Shown here in pieces: positions 37,984 to 49,745 of a stretch of 64,000 nucleotides of DNA. The notes under the pieces were generated by a model. The model was not told the DNA's origin. It was given only the letters and a program-made list of their open reading frames with translations, and searched no databases. The stretch's first letter is position 1. Every line of letters starts with the position of its first letter. The DNA is taken from the NCBI GenBank assembly GCA_023374025.1, contig SIJG01000055.1, positions 124,001 to 188,000 of the forward strand. The letters run 5' to 3'. The translations under genes were made by a program, and so were the position numbers. This DNA is from Heterodera schachtii (taxonomy: Eukaryota; Nematoda; Chromadorea; Rhabditida; Heteroderidae).

Positions 37984-38352
37984 TGGGCCAATCGCAGCAG
38001 AGTCGGAGAGGGAGGGACGCGCGACTGAGGACTGTACTGAAATGGACGGACGGGGGAAGTGATCAGAATTGGAAAAAAGGAATAAAAGTGACCGTAGGAA
38101 GAAATGATCAGGAGTGATCGGAATTGGAAAAAAGGAACTAAAAGTGACCGTAGGAAGAAATGATCAGGAGTGATCAGAATTGGAAAAGTAAGTGACCAGA
38201 GGAAGAAATGATCGAAAAAGTGACAGAGGAGAAAAAAAAGTGACAGAAATGGAAAAGGGATTTTATGTGAATTGTAAGAAAAGAAAGAAAAAATGGCGGT
38301 TTGTATTTTGTGTCATTAACTCATTAAATCCTCAAAAAGTTATGCCGCTTTT
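37984..38352. other. Upstream region of stomatin
   Basis: Repeated TGATCAG/GTGATC words with AAAGTGACCGTAGGAAGAAA recur two to four times between 38030 and 38240, a short degenerate tandem array. Possibly regulatory; no coding sequence seen. Confidence 0.45.
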
Positions 38353-40015
38353 TTAGCCGTACTCAATTAGTGCCCTTCCCAACATTTGAGCCCCTTGCGC
38401 TGTGCCACCCGTCGCCCTTACCGCCCTCAGGGAAATGCCCTCGGTAAAAAAGTGCGGCAGAACGGCTCTGCCTGATGAGCACGGGTCCGTGGCTTGTGCC
38501 GACGATGCGGAGTGGGCCTGCTGCTCTCTCCGCTTCTTGGCCACGGAGTGGATCCATTTTCGAGTGGTCCTTTTTTGTTGCCCCAAGTCGGTGGTCGGTC
38601 TTCCGTGCTCGGCAGTGAGTTTAAGTAAAAGATGGGTGCCCGCCGGGCTTTTCCGGGAAGGACGGGGGCATTTTGATAAAGTCTTTCGGCAATTTCGCCG
38701 TCCATTGGATGCCCTTTTCTCTCGGCCAAGTCCGTCCTGCTGCCGTAGGTCCCATTCTCACAAACAGAGGGGGTGGGGAAGGGGGTGCCGTTCCAGCTGC
38801 CCCCGGGGGGGGGGGGGGGAGGGGGGACGGACTTGGCAAGGCAAAGCGTTGGACCCCGCGGACCATCGGCGGAGACGGGGGCAGCCGCCCCCCCCCCCCC
38901 CCCCCCCCACCAGCTCTCAATCTCTTCCGCCCTTCTTCATCTCTCGAGAGACCAAATTCATTCCGCTCGCCATTAACTCCCGCCAACGGCCCACTCCCTC
39001 TATTATATTCAGCCCAAACTTTCCCGGGAAAAACCCCCGGGGGACATTCCCTAAGGCACAAATGAATGAGAGGGCACTTTGAGTTGGTATTCCATTTCAG
39101 CACTTTTCATTACCTATTCTGCCACAGTGTTTATTTTGGGGGGAACAAATCGAAGGAAACCTCGGCGAAAGTCCCTTTAAAATTTCTTAAATTTGAAGCT
39201 TTTAGTGGAACAATTTGACATGAGTTATGAAGGAAAGAGATTAATGAGAAAGAAAAGTTAATACAAAAGAAATGAAATTAAAGGGAAAATCAACGAAAAA
39301 AAATATTTAATAAAAGAAAATGACGAAAAGAAAACAATAGAGAATTGGCAAAAGAGAGAAAAACAGTGAAAAAGCAGCGAAATTTGCCAATTTGTTGAAA
39401 ATGGAAATTGGAAGAAATTATTTGGTCCAAAGAATGGATGGAAATGACATTCGCCGGAAGGAAAATGATGGGACAAAGAGGGGGGGGGGGGGGGGGGGGA
39501 GACGTCCAGGGCCGGTGCCGAAGGCGGTGGCACTCATCAATTTCTTGGCCGTCGTCCATTTTCACTTGCATTTTGGTCCAATTGTCGTCGGTCGGCATAC
39601 CAAATTGATACTTTGTGAGCAAATCGAATTAATTTAATCCCCGGGGATGGCATAAAAAAGCGACGGGGGGGGGAAAGGACACGCGACAACGGCAGAGGAA
39701 AGGACGGCACGCGCCACTCATTAATTACCAATTGGCGAGATATAACCCACTCAAATGGTGCCTAATTAAGCCTCAATTGGAAAGTTTATTAGTCCGTCCA
39801 CCAGCGAATGGCACTTTTCTCAGTTTTTCATTGACACTTTTCCCTTTGCTTCTTTCCACTTGCCTTCCTCGCCTTCCGTCAACTGAATTCGCACGTGTTG
39901 GTGGCGTCGCTTATGCGCTTTTTTTGCCGCTTCTGTCCCAAATTCGTCCATTCCCTTCGTCCGATTCGCTTTTGACAATCGCTTCTTCCTTTGATGGCTT
40001 TTCCTTCAATAATTT
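38353..40015 (-). other. Unrecognised minus-strand exon candidates
   Basis: Several minus-strand stretches look coding but could not be joined. One is at 39885-39945, with MDEFGTEAAKKAHKRRHQHV continuing as RIQLTEGEEGKWKEAKGK. A second is at 39517-39610 after an AAAG acceptor (FGMPTDDNWTKMQVKMDDGQ). A third is at 38353-38586 (KWIHSVAKKRREQQAHSASS, stop at 38353). Poly-C/poly-G runs at 38805, 38890 and 39480 interrupt them. No family is recognised, and they may belong to one gene, several, or none. Confidence 0.25.
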
Positions 40016-40633
40016 TTGACCGAAAAATTGAAAATAAATAAATAATCGAATTAATTAGTGGATAATTAAAATCAATTCATTAATCATTTGTAAAATACCA
40101 TATGCTTCCGCATTTGGCAGATCATTTGAAAAGCATCCAAAAATGCTTTTGATTTTTTAAATTTAAATTTCAATTTTTAAACACTGCCCCAATAAAAGGA
40201 GAAAGAAATGTTGAGGCGGATAGAGAAGTGCAAAGGTTGGGGGAATATGGCCAAGGGCACCGTTAAATTTGAGGGTTTTTAACGGGCGAAATGGCAAACC
40301 AAAAATGCCCTCCCCCCCCCCCCCCCCTCTCTTCCATTTTGGCACACAAAAGGGCAATTTTCTTACGATTTGACTCAAAAAGGCACCCAAAACACAAACA
40401 ATTAAGTTAAAGTGAATATTTAATTTAACAAAATAATTTAATTTTGCCATTTGCTTGCTCTTTCTGAGGGTGTGGCGATATAAGCTCTAAAATTTTCGAC
40501 AGGAAGGACCTCAATTTTGAAGAAATGCTTCTCGGCCCATCAGTGACAATTCTCTCACCCGGCGGGGGGGGGGGGGAAGAATTATGCCCCGGGGGGAGAA
40601 GAATTATGCCTTCCCCCCCCCCCCCCGCCAATA
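40016..40633. other. Intergenic with C/G runs
   Basis: AT-rich, with C runs at 40310 and 40612 and a G run at 40563. A minus-strand open stretch (40425-40560, containing SSKLRSFLSKILELISPHPQ) has no recognised homologue. Nothing firm. Confidence 0.35.
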
Positions 40634-41283
40634 ATGTCACCAGAGGCCAATGTGGCGACAAATGAAAGGTCCCGTCACCAGCACATCAAATTGGCCAATG
40701 GTGAGGCGACAATTGAATTAGGCCAAAGACGGCGGGAGGGGGGGGGGGGGGGGGCGAAGCCCAACAAATCGCACTTAAAAAAGAAATTGCACAATTGGCC
40801 GAGTTGGAGAACTTCACACCTATCTGCTCTTTATCGAGAAGAAAAACCGCAGAAAACTAAACAATTGACATAAATCGAAGACTTAGCGAAAAACTCCGTT
40901 GCGGCTGATTTGAGAGGGAAGGAAAAAGGAAATGGGTGATCAAAAAGCGACAAAATTATAAGTGATACTTTAGGGAGTACTCTTTCGCCTCTCCCATCGC
41001 CGGCTTTAGCTTTGTCAGCAATGTTTGACCAATTTTCGCCATATTTTGTGTTTAGCCCCCTTTTTATCGGCTTTTAAATTGCCACTATTTCTCTCATTTA
41101 CTAATAAGAAAAAGCATTCGCCGGACATTAATCGTTTCCAGCCGCCGATCAGCAGAACATTTCACCTGAAAATACAGAATGTTTCGAGTCGATGGCGTCA
41201 CCCCCAGAGGACAATGTCACTTTTTTGGCACAATCTCTTAAATTCGCTTTCCCTTCCCAATTACCGTATTCATTGAATTAGAG
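40634..41283 (+). other. Unrecognised plus-strand gene candidate
   Basis: An ATG at 40634 opens MSPEANVATNERSRHQHIKL. It can splice from a strong GGTGAGGC donor (40701) to a G/CCCAAC acceptor near 40758, giving ANAQQIALKKEIAQLAELEN, a short helical stretch. Further possible exons are at ~40985-41050 (PLPSPALALSAMFDQFSPYF) and after the acceptor at ~41141 (ADQQNISPENTECFESMASP, stop at 41278). Frames between these pieces were not reconciled. It could be the 5' part of a gene that continues into the HMG-box exons, or an independent gene. Confidence 0.3.
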
Positions 41284-41731
41284 CCCCCGCCGGTGGAGGT
41301 TCAATTTCTATGTAACTCCTCGAAAAAAGGGGGGGGGGGGTGTTCCAATCCAGCAAAAGCGGTATTTCTCTCCTTTTTCCCTCTTTTTCTCATTCGAATG
41401 ACTTTTTCGGATGGAAATAACAAACAAATAATAAATTGGGATGGATTTGTTTTTGTTTTCATCGCTTTTGCTTTGCCTCTGTTTTCTGTTTGTGTTTATT
41501 GGGGCGGGGCGGACGGAATTTTCCGAAAACCAAAAATCTCTTCGCCGCGGGCAAATAAAAAGGGCAAAGGCGCACAAAAACGACAACAACGCAAAGCCGC
41601 GCTTTCCTTTTCACTTTATTCATTCATTTTGCTTTTCTTTCCTTTTTTACCTCTCAAATTTAAGCGATTAAAATTGCATTTTTTTAGTTTAAATTAAAAT
41701 TTTATCGAAACCGTTAAATCGCAACGACAAA

Positions 41732-42183
41732 ATGCCGGCCCAATCGCCATTCTTTCTTTGGTGGCTTTGCATCCGCCGGTTGAATTTATGAATTGGCATT
41801 TTAGGATGAATGAGAACAGGGAGAGATTCTACGAGCCGGGAATGACTCAAGCGGACGTGGCGAAGGCCGCAGGTCACCATTTACCGTTACAGTATTATTA
41901 TGCTGTACAGTAGCCCAGAAAAGGGAAGGCAAAAGCCATTTATTTTAGTCTTAATTCTTGGTTCCGATTCCCTTATAAATCGTTTTTTGGATTAACAAAT
42001 GCCATTTCGGGAGGATTGCCATGGGCGTATTTTCCTCAAATAGTAAAACATTTTCCAGGCGAGGAATGGCGCCGTTTGCCCGAGTCAGAGAAGGCCAAGT
42101 GGGGACAGAGATCGGCGGAGGAACGAGGACGTCAAGGGGGGCAAGGCGAGAGAAGAAAAAGGGCACGGATTTGGGATGATTGA
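41732..42183 (+). CDS. Small single HMG-box protein
   Basis: Three exons, 41732-41760, 41805-41872 and 42059-42183, close in frame at 73 aa. The protein is essentially one HMG box: SPFFLWMNENRERFYEPGMT, ADVAKAAGEEWRRLPESEKA, then KWGQRSAEERGR and a basic tail RRKRARIWDD. HMG boxes bend DNA and bind the minor groove. The FLWMNENRE and DVAKAAGEEW segments are closest in pattern to the box of SSRP1-type and HMGB proteins. The usual KRP motif before the first helix is missing or replaced by MPAQSP, so an upstream exon may exist. Complete as written but unusually short. Confidence 0.6.
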
Positions 42184-42993
42184 AACTGTGCCATTTTCAG
42201 ATGTGGAGGAAGAGGAGCAATAAAACGGAGGACGAAGGGAGTGAGGGGGAAAAACAAAGAGAAAACGAAGGGGAGGGAAAGAGGAAGAAACCCCCACTTT
42301 GATCACTCTAATCTGATGACACTGCAACACATTCTCATGGGCATTTCAGCCTTTCTTCTTAAAGAAGACCGAAGAATAAAGCAATAAAGTCGGAAAAAAG
42401 TTTATTCGGTTTTTGAATTCGCAATGTTAACAAAAAAGAAAAAAATTGATTGTACTAGTAAAGCAGCACAGATATTAACGTTGTCCCAAGGCTCTGTTTC
42501 CGATTTACATACAAAAATAAAACAAAGAATATTTATGGAAGTAAAGAAAAATGAGTAAAGGTTCATAATAAACGCGAAGGAAATAACCAATGGAAAAAGA
42601 ATTTTAAAATTTCCTTTTTAATTTCTAAAAAATGAATTTTGAAAATATGGAATAAATTCAAAGAATTTTACAATTTCCTTTTTAATATCTAAAAAATGAA
42701 TTTTGAAAATATGGAATAAATTCAAAGAATTTTAAAATTTCCTTTTTAATATCTAAAAAATGAATTTTGAAAATATGGAATAAATTCTCAAATTCTCCAC
42801 GTGTGTTTGGCTACGCCCTTTTGCAGAGAAACAAGCGATGAGTGATAAGGGAGGGGGAAATACAAAGTTGAACTCCATCTCTTCATTCATCCGAAATTAC
42901 AAACAAATTATGGTTAGTTTGTTGGATGGGGCAACAAAATTGAAAATTCAAAATGTCTTACGGTGAATTCTCCCGGTTTCCATTATGTTTTGG
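42184..42993. other. Convergent intergenic with tandem repeat
   Basis: HMG 3' flank, AATAAA at ~42377, the three-unit tandem repeat at 42598-42790, then DPF 3' flank. No gene seen. Confidence 0.5.
42598..42790. repeat. 64-bp tandem repeat, three units
   Basis: Three consecutive units of AATTTCCTTTTTAATATCTA followed by AAAAATGAATTTTGAAAATA and TGGAATAAATTCAAAG, nearly identical. Confidence 0.93.
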
Positions 42994-45474
42994 TCATTTG
43001 GCTGGTGGTGCTGTGCCGTCTTCCGTGCTTTTTGTCGCCTTCGCAATGGACGCTTCGGCGCCGAATTCCTTCACGCACAGATGGCAACTCCAATCCGTCT
43101 CGGGTGCTTCTTTCAGCGGGGGCTTCAAGCAGTACAAATGGAAGCCACGGTCGCAGTCGTCACTTTAGGAGGAGAATAAAAGGGAAGAAATGCGGAATTT
43201 TACCAGAATAAAAGTTGGTCATCATTTTCGGATGTTCCGCAAATTGCACAACTTTTGCATTCGATGCACTGCCAACCGTAACTGAAAGAGCGGAGAAATG
43301 CAATGGAATTTTGTGATAGTCACGGAAAAAGCATAGAACCATCAAATTTTGACCAAGATAAAATTACCGTTTTGTGGAGACGAGCATATTTTTAGTGAAT
43401 TTGAGGCAGGTCGGATGTCCAGATCGACCACAATCTGAATAAAAAATATATTTAAAAAACTATTTTTATTTTTCGAATTACCATGGCACGAAATGAGCGG
43501 CTCCGCTTCGCCCTCCGCGTTTTGCAAATTCGTACCCAGGCAAAAGTCACAATATTCAGACACTTGCACCTTCGGCGAGATTACTGTAGGAAAACAGAAT
43601 TGACAGTTTCTATCGAAGGAATGAATGCCAAGGCTAAGGATGGAATTTTATTTCGAAATTTGTTACAAAGGAAAGGCCTTTGGGATGGACAAGCGCACCC
43701 TTCCCACTTATCTCATAAGCAATCTGTCAATTCTGTACTAATACAAAAGTGAGTGAAACTGTGCAAAACAAAACAAATGGTGACAAAATGCGATTGGATA
43801 TTTGTAATAAAATAGCGATCGAATTGAGAGACTGCTTATCGGAGAAATGCGTTGGGCTGTGCACTTGGCCAAAAAATCAAATTTATTATCAAATTCATGT
43901 GTTAAAATTAAATTATAAGAAAAGACTAATTGTCATTGTTCACTGGTGTAATTTTGGGCATGGAATTGAGGGATGGAAAAATCAAAAGGGAGCAAAAGGT
44001 AATAAATAGGAAAATTGCGCTAATTTTGGAGGGCAATTCGACTAAAATTAGTAGAAAGAGGAAAGGTTCGTACTCGGACTTTTCGGCGTCTCATTGTTCG
44101 AGTCCGATTGATGAACGTGCAATTTGTGGTAGGCGAGCCCAGGCCTCGATTTGTATTTGGCGCCGCACACTAAATATTTATGCCAAGATAGGAAGCGTGT
44201 AATAATCCAATTTGTCATTTTTCCGAATTTTTTTTTCGAAAAATTCGCGCAAACACACACCATTCCTGTGGGTTTAGGTTTAATATTCGGGATCCATTTA
44301 GACCAATTCCGAATCACGGAGTGAATTCATTTCAAAAAATTCGCACTAATCGTCTAAACGACCCAAATGCATAATATGTTTTAGTGATTTTTTAATTTTA
44401 CTTTCTCGAAAATGGGAAGGGCAGGAATATTTGTTCTATGACGGGTTAATTCTCCTCTCACATTGGCAAACGTAAGGGCGCGTTTCCGTGGCTGTCGTTG
44501 CGACCCCCGCGCCGCCGCCGATTGCATTTGCTGCAGCAGGCGTTCCCCCATTTGACCCATTGTCAGTCGGCTGCTCCTTTTTGGCGGTCGCAGACGAAAT
44601 ATTTGACGGTACTTTTCGCGCAGTTCGGCCCGGTACATTTCCACCAAGACCTGGCCCCGTCTTCTTGCGTTTTTTTCGACTGGCTCCCCAATCTTCCTCG
44701 TCCGACTGATCGTTGGTTTCCAACTCATCGAGGTCGTACTCAGCCAAGTCCAATTCATTCTCCTTAAATATATCTATCAAATTATAAGACAAAAAGTACA
44801 GAAATATCATACAAAAAAGCCAGTCTTTGAAAGCACTTACAATGTAAGACTTTGTGCCACTTCCGCCGGTGGCACTTCGCACTGACGGAACATTGGTGCC
44901 GATTTGTTGTTGTGCCTCTGCGATTTGTTGCTCTCCGCTTGGGGCGTTTTGCGGCTGTTCAACACTTGATGATATTGCGCTTTTCAGTGAAGGATTCGCA
45001 CGCATAAAATAATTAATTTCGATGCCGGCCGAGGGATTATTTTTGGGTTTAACCCATCGGACAGGCGGATAAGTGAAGACCTGAATTAAACAGAAGTATT
45101 GTAATATGAAGAAGTGCAATGACCTGCATCGGATTTTGAGCCCGACAGCGTTCGGAGGGGTGGCGAAACAAATGCTCGGTTGGTCTTAAAGAAAGACGTT
45201 CAGACAACCGGACAATATTTAGTGTTTTAAATTTATTATTTTAACTTATTATTAGTAATAAAGCAAGTCAGATAATCTGCTAGTTCCATAATACAAATTG
45301 TGAGCGACAAAACCAATAAATTAGACAAAATCAAAAACCAACCAATTACCTGTGCACAATTCCGGTTTGTTGATCGAAAACAGCCGTTTGTGACCGAGTT
45401 CTACCACCCATTGTTCGGCTATTCCATTTTGAGCAGTTTTTCATGATTTCGATGTACGCCGAGTCCGGAATCAT
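42994..45474 (-). CDS. dpff-1: DPF/d4 double-PHD finger protein (SWI/SNF subunit)
   Basis: Nine exons: 45350-45474, 45124-45184, 44841-45080, 44462-44762, 44074-44169, 43482-43583, 43368-43434, 43204-43281 and 42994-43162, giving 412 aa. DPF proteins (BAF45 family) are accessory subunits of SWI/SNF remodellers that read acetylated histone H3. The N-terminal requiem domain is visible ([16 protein letters not shown], then VFDQQTG and [10 protein letters not shown]), followed by an acidic linker ([20 protein letters not shown]). A C2H2 finger follows ([20 protein letters not shown] with HKLHVH). Next is PHD1 ([22 protein letters not shown]) and PHD2 ([27 protein letters not shown]). All zinc ligands are present. 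Divergent from SAN-1 with 355 bp between starts. An extra 5' exon cannot be excluded. Confidence 0.93.
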
Positions 45475-45829
45475 TTTAAAGATAAAGCTGAAAAACCAAA
45501 GAAAATTCTGGTGTAAGAACAGTTTCGCCTTCATTGGACGCTAAAGCAAAGGAGACTGGAAATCACAAACTAATGAATCTACAAACCGGACCGGGAATCA
45601 AGGCAAAACCCCGACAGGGCCACAAACATGCATTTCACATCTTTTGCTGTGTAAAGACATTTTTTTTGAAATTTTGAATTGGCATAAAAAAAATTTTGAA
45701 TTTGAATTTAAATTTGCTTAACGGTGTGAGAGTTCGGAACTGTAACTGCTGATTTTGCTTGCCAAATTACCTACTCTTTGATTTTGTCAAATTTTAATTT
45801 TCTTAAATTATATAGTTAGATTATTTAAA

Positions 45830-47291
45830 ATGATGAATGAAACTGGCAATGAGGACTGGTTTGATAACGTTGAGAATTTACGTCCGATTCGTGGAGGGAG
45901 ACGGGCAGATACTTTGAATGATATTGCAACTGGGAAAGCAAAGGTTTTCATAACATTTTTTGCTCTACTAAAAGGCTCTTTGTTTCAAGATTTCCATTGA
46001 AAGAGCTGAGCAAAAATTTCTCACTGAATTCGCAAATGCATCCAAAGGGTCCGACCCATTGGAGCCGATGTACCGCTTCACAACTTGGTTCGAGGAACAT
46101 TTCCCAAGCGGAAAACAGAAACATTTTTGTCAATTTCTTTATAAAATTTGCACAACTTATTGCTTGGTGGATGCCTACAAAAATGATGATCGCCTGATGA
46201 AACTGTGGCTAAAATTGACAGAAAATTTTCCCGAGAGTGGCTTCGCTATAATGGAATTCGCATTTTCCAAGGGGTCTTGTCGCCAATTGGCCAAGTTCTA
46301 CATACATTGGAGCACCATGTATCAGTCCATTAGTACGTTTCAGCAGAGTACTTGGAATTGAGGAATTGAACTGCATTTACAGGTTGGTGGAACAAAGCAC
46401 GGGATAAGTTGCAGCTGGGCCAAAAAATGTGTGCAATGCCATTGGATTTGTTGCATCGGGCGGTTGACGAATTGGAAGCTTCAGTGATGAAAGTGACGCG
46501 AAGCGGGGAGAACAGCGAAGAGACTGAAGCGGACGAGGTGGCGAAAAAGGGGTTAAAATACGCATTTTTCCATTGGACAATTTAAGGGGAGAGGGGGAGG
46601 AATGGGTCTTTGATTGGGTTCCTTTTAAATTGCCAGTCCCATCAGATGGTTGCTGTCTCTTTGGAGCAGTCACGCGAAACTCTCGGCAAACTCCGTGGCC
46701 TTGGACGGCGCCATTTCGCTCCAATCATTCGCACTGCGCAAGGCCCTCCCGGAACTCTTTCCACCAGCAAAAGAAACAAATCGTCAAAAAATGCCAAAAA
46801 CAACGAACACTTTGAAATTCTTGCCGATGAATTCACGGAATGTGTTTCTTTGAAAGGTGTATTGAAAATTCCATTCCAAACGCCAATCGGAACGCGAATG
46901 GGAAAGAAGTCTTTTGTGGCGGAATCGCTTCGTTTTGACCAGGACTACCAAGTCAATAAAAAGGGGATAAATGAATCAAAAAAAAACAAATATTCAACAA
47001 ATTAAGACTCTCTTCGGCACTTTCGACACCAATGAAAAAGTCGACCTTCAAATTACAAACGAAGAAAATGAACTGAACCCTAACGAAGCGTCCAAAAGTC
47101 GACTTCCGAACATTGCGGCACATACACCGGCACAACCAATTTTTGAGATATTTCGCGAGGAAGGAGACGAAGATGACGAACAGCCGAGGAAAACGACAAA
47201 AAGCAAATTGAAGCTTCGGAAGGAGCTGATCAAAACAATGTCCATTGAAGAAGGATTTGCACAAAGAATTTCCAATGACGAAGCAAATTAA
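45830..47291 (+). CDS. san-1: Mad3/SAN-1 spindle checkpoint protein (BUB1 N-terminal TPR domain)
   Basis: Five exons, 45830-45943, 45990-46332, 46383-46537, 46637-46951 and 47007-47291, give 403 aa. Residues ~60-170 are the Mad3/BUB1 homology domain: DPLEPMYRFTTWFEEHFPSG, NDDRLMKLWLKLTE, FAFSKGSCRQLAKFYIHWS and WWNKARDKLQLG. There is no kinase domain, so this is the Mad3 type. Mad3/BubR1 joins Mad2 and Bub3 to inhibit APC/C-Cdc20 until chromosomes attach. The N-terminal KEN-box position reads DNVENLRPIRGGR, that is VEN, not KEN. Later blocks include IPFQTPIGTRMGKKSFVAES and an ABBA-like Cdc20-binding motif (FEIFREE) at ~residue 360. The rest is acidic or basic linker. Confidence 0.9.
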
Positions 47292-47938
47292 ATTTTGCGG
47301 AAAATGGGAAAACCGAAATAAATCCAATCAAAATGACAATGATTTCATATGTAAATATTTTTTGAATTTTAGCATTGATTGCATATTTTAGAATCTCCTT
47401 TTTTGTATTTGAGGAAGGCCCAGAAATTCATTTCTGCTTTATTTTTTATAACTAAAGCTGAATAAAATATCGAAAATTTTGTAGGAACCAAGCAAAATAA
47501 ATGGAGTTTATCCTTTATGACAAAAGAAGGAATGAACGAACGACAAAATTCGAATTAGACAATGAGATATATTAGAAGGATTACAATGTAACGGGACTAT
47601 ATCATAAATTTAGTAAAAATAGGGGAGTGGGAGCGGAATTACACTCCAAAAATGGCAATTCTTGCTCTTGAGAATTCCTCCCTTTCACCCGCCCTGTCCT
47701 TTCATTATTTACTTAAGGTATTTCTGAATAAATGGCAAACAAAACCCCGCCTTTTCAATGCACACGTTTTACAGAACAAAATGGAAATGTACAAAAGAAT
47801 GGTTAAAAAGGCACTTTGGTTGAGTTTAAAGTAATACAGGCAAAATAAATAGAATACTATTATATTAACACTTTCATCGACACGTGCCCATCGGAATTAA
47901 ATTTTCAGGAATAAAACCATCAAATCACCGAAACAAAT
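47292..47938. other. Convergent intergenic, SAN-1 and CHIP 3' flanks
   Basis: AT-rich, with AATAAA words at ~47319, ~47461 and ~47725. An open stretch at 47652-47834 has no recognised similarity. Nothing else seen. Confidence 0.5.
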
Positions 47939-49745
47939 TCAAAAATCTATAGCCCATTCGTTTTCCTGAACAAAATGGTCAACAACCTCCTTCATGGAAA
48001 AATTTGGGATTAATTGGTCGGCAGTGAGGCTTAAATAAATTGGTTCTTAGGACAAGTAATCAAATGATTGCGAAACTTACGGGACCCGGGTGACGGGGTC
48101 GAAATGTCCGACTCGGTGCAAATGGGTGAGAATGTCCTGTCGGTCGTAAGTGATCCCGGAAGGAGTGATTACAGGGTCTTTGAGCAGCTCGAAACTGATT
48201 TTGCCACACAAATAGTCCGGGAGGTCGCGCTTCCGTCTACGATCGTCAACCTAAAATTAGCGTCACAAAAGATTTTGAAGTCATAAAAAATGTTTCCGTG
48301 GGTTTTGATTGTCGCTGAATATGAAAACTGACATCCACTTTGATCAATTCGTACCCAGGACCCGAATTCAAATAAAAGTTGAAAATACAAGTTTTTTGAA
48401 ATTAATATTTGTTTCGAACTTTTCGAATACGGAAACAAACAGAAAACCGGCAACCCTACAATAAAAGATCAATTAAACCATTTTTAAACGAAAAATTCGA
48501 AATTCGGGAATTGAATTTTTGTTCGAATTCGGGTCCTGGGTATGGAATTAGTCGAAATGGATGTCAGATTCGCGTTGACTCGAAAAGAGAGGAGGGACAC
48601 CACCGAAATTATTACCAAAATTTGGGGAGGCATCAACGGACGAAAGACAATTTTTTTGTGCTTAAAATGTAATTTTCATGGAAAATGCTTCGGGAGAAAA
48701 AACTATTTTTAACAGGTTTCTTGTAAAAATTTTAAATAGTTATAGGAATTAGTCGTCCGGCGGTGCCGCCGCCGACAGTGACGTCGGGTGAACTTTTTCA
48801 AATTTGAATGAAACCTGCTAAAATTGGTGTATTGTAAATTTAAAAAATGCATTTTTTTGCAAAATACCGACAAGAAATAACCAACCTTTCTTTTTACCCA
48901 ACCACAAAAAAAGGTACCGATTTTCAATTCTCCTTTTTTTACCTGAGCAAAGAGATTGTTCAGCTGTTTTTTGAAGGTGTCCCCCTGTGTCTTCAGTTCT
49001 TCCGCCTTTTCTTCAACGTCATTTTCCTTTTTGTCCTCCAATTGGTTCACTTTTTTGGCGATGTCGTCGTCAATTAATTGGTTTAAATAACTTTGAAGTT
49101 CAATCTCCTGAGTTATGCGTTTGTCTTCTTCTTGACGGAACCTAAAAACAAAGTTTAAATGAATTACTATTAAAATAATGAAAAAACTCAATTTTCTCTG
49201 CGTGCTAACCGTAGCAATTGGGTTATTTCGTCGCCATATGTTTGCTTAAGATTGAGAACGCCTTCATGAGCCCGTGACAGCACTTTGATAGCCTAAAAAT
49301 AAATGGAACGTATAGCCTTTGAATTTCCATAAAATTTGACTATTTATAAAATTAGGTAACAATTTGTTCCCAATTTTCACACCTCATCAAACTGTCCCTG
49401 GTGTACGTACACCTTCCCCAGGTAGTAATTCGCCTTCACATTCTTTCTGTCCATGTCAAGCGCTTTTCTGCAGTCGTCCGCTGCGGAGTCCCATTTTTTA
49501 AGATTTAAATTGCAAAGTGCTCTATTTGTAAAGTAAGTCGGATCATTCGGATTCTTTATAATAGCGCGGGTGTAGTGAGAAAGGGCCTCCTTAACAAACA
49601 AACAAAAACAATTCGCTTTTATTTTCCAAAAAATAACTTATTTACCTAATCCGTATTTATTTAAGAGCTGGGAATACCTCATATTTTCCTGCTTGATAAT
49701 AACGATTTCCTCGTTCTTTGTGTTCGGAAGCAGATAATTGCGGTA
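47939..49745 (-). CDS. chn-1: CHIP/STUB1 co-chaperone U-box E3 ubiquitin ligase
   Basis: Six exons found: 49678-49745, 49383-49589, 49210-49292, 48943-49141, 48081-48250 and 47939-48029. CHIP ubiquitinates Hsp70/Hsp90 clients. TPR repeats bind the chaperone EEVD tails ([60 protein letters not shown]). A helical hairpin follows ([20 protein letters not shown]), then the U-box ([54 protein letters not shown]) and the family C-terminus ENEWAIDF. The 5' exon with the initiator is not identified; the first exon found opens mid-codon (phase 1). The 692-bp intron 48251-48942 contains R1 and a GC-rich palindrome. Divergent from ARIP4. Confidence 0.93.
48525..48830. repeat. R1 arm and GC-rich palindrome in CHIP intron
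   Basis: An R1 arm (TTCGAATTCGGGTCCTGGGT, GTCGAAATGGATGTCAGATTC) is followed by a block with ACCGAAATTATTACC and then by the palindrome CCGGCGGTGCCGCCGCCG at ~48758. It appears to be a decayed inverted-repeat element. Confidence 0.6.
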
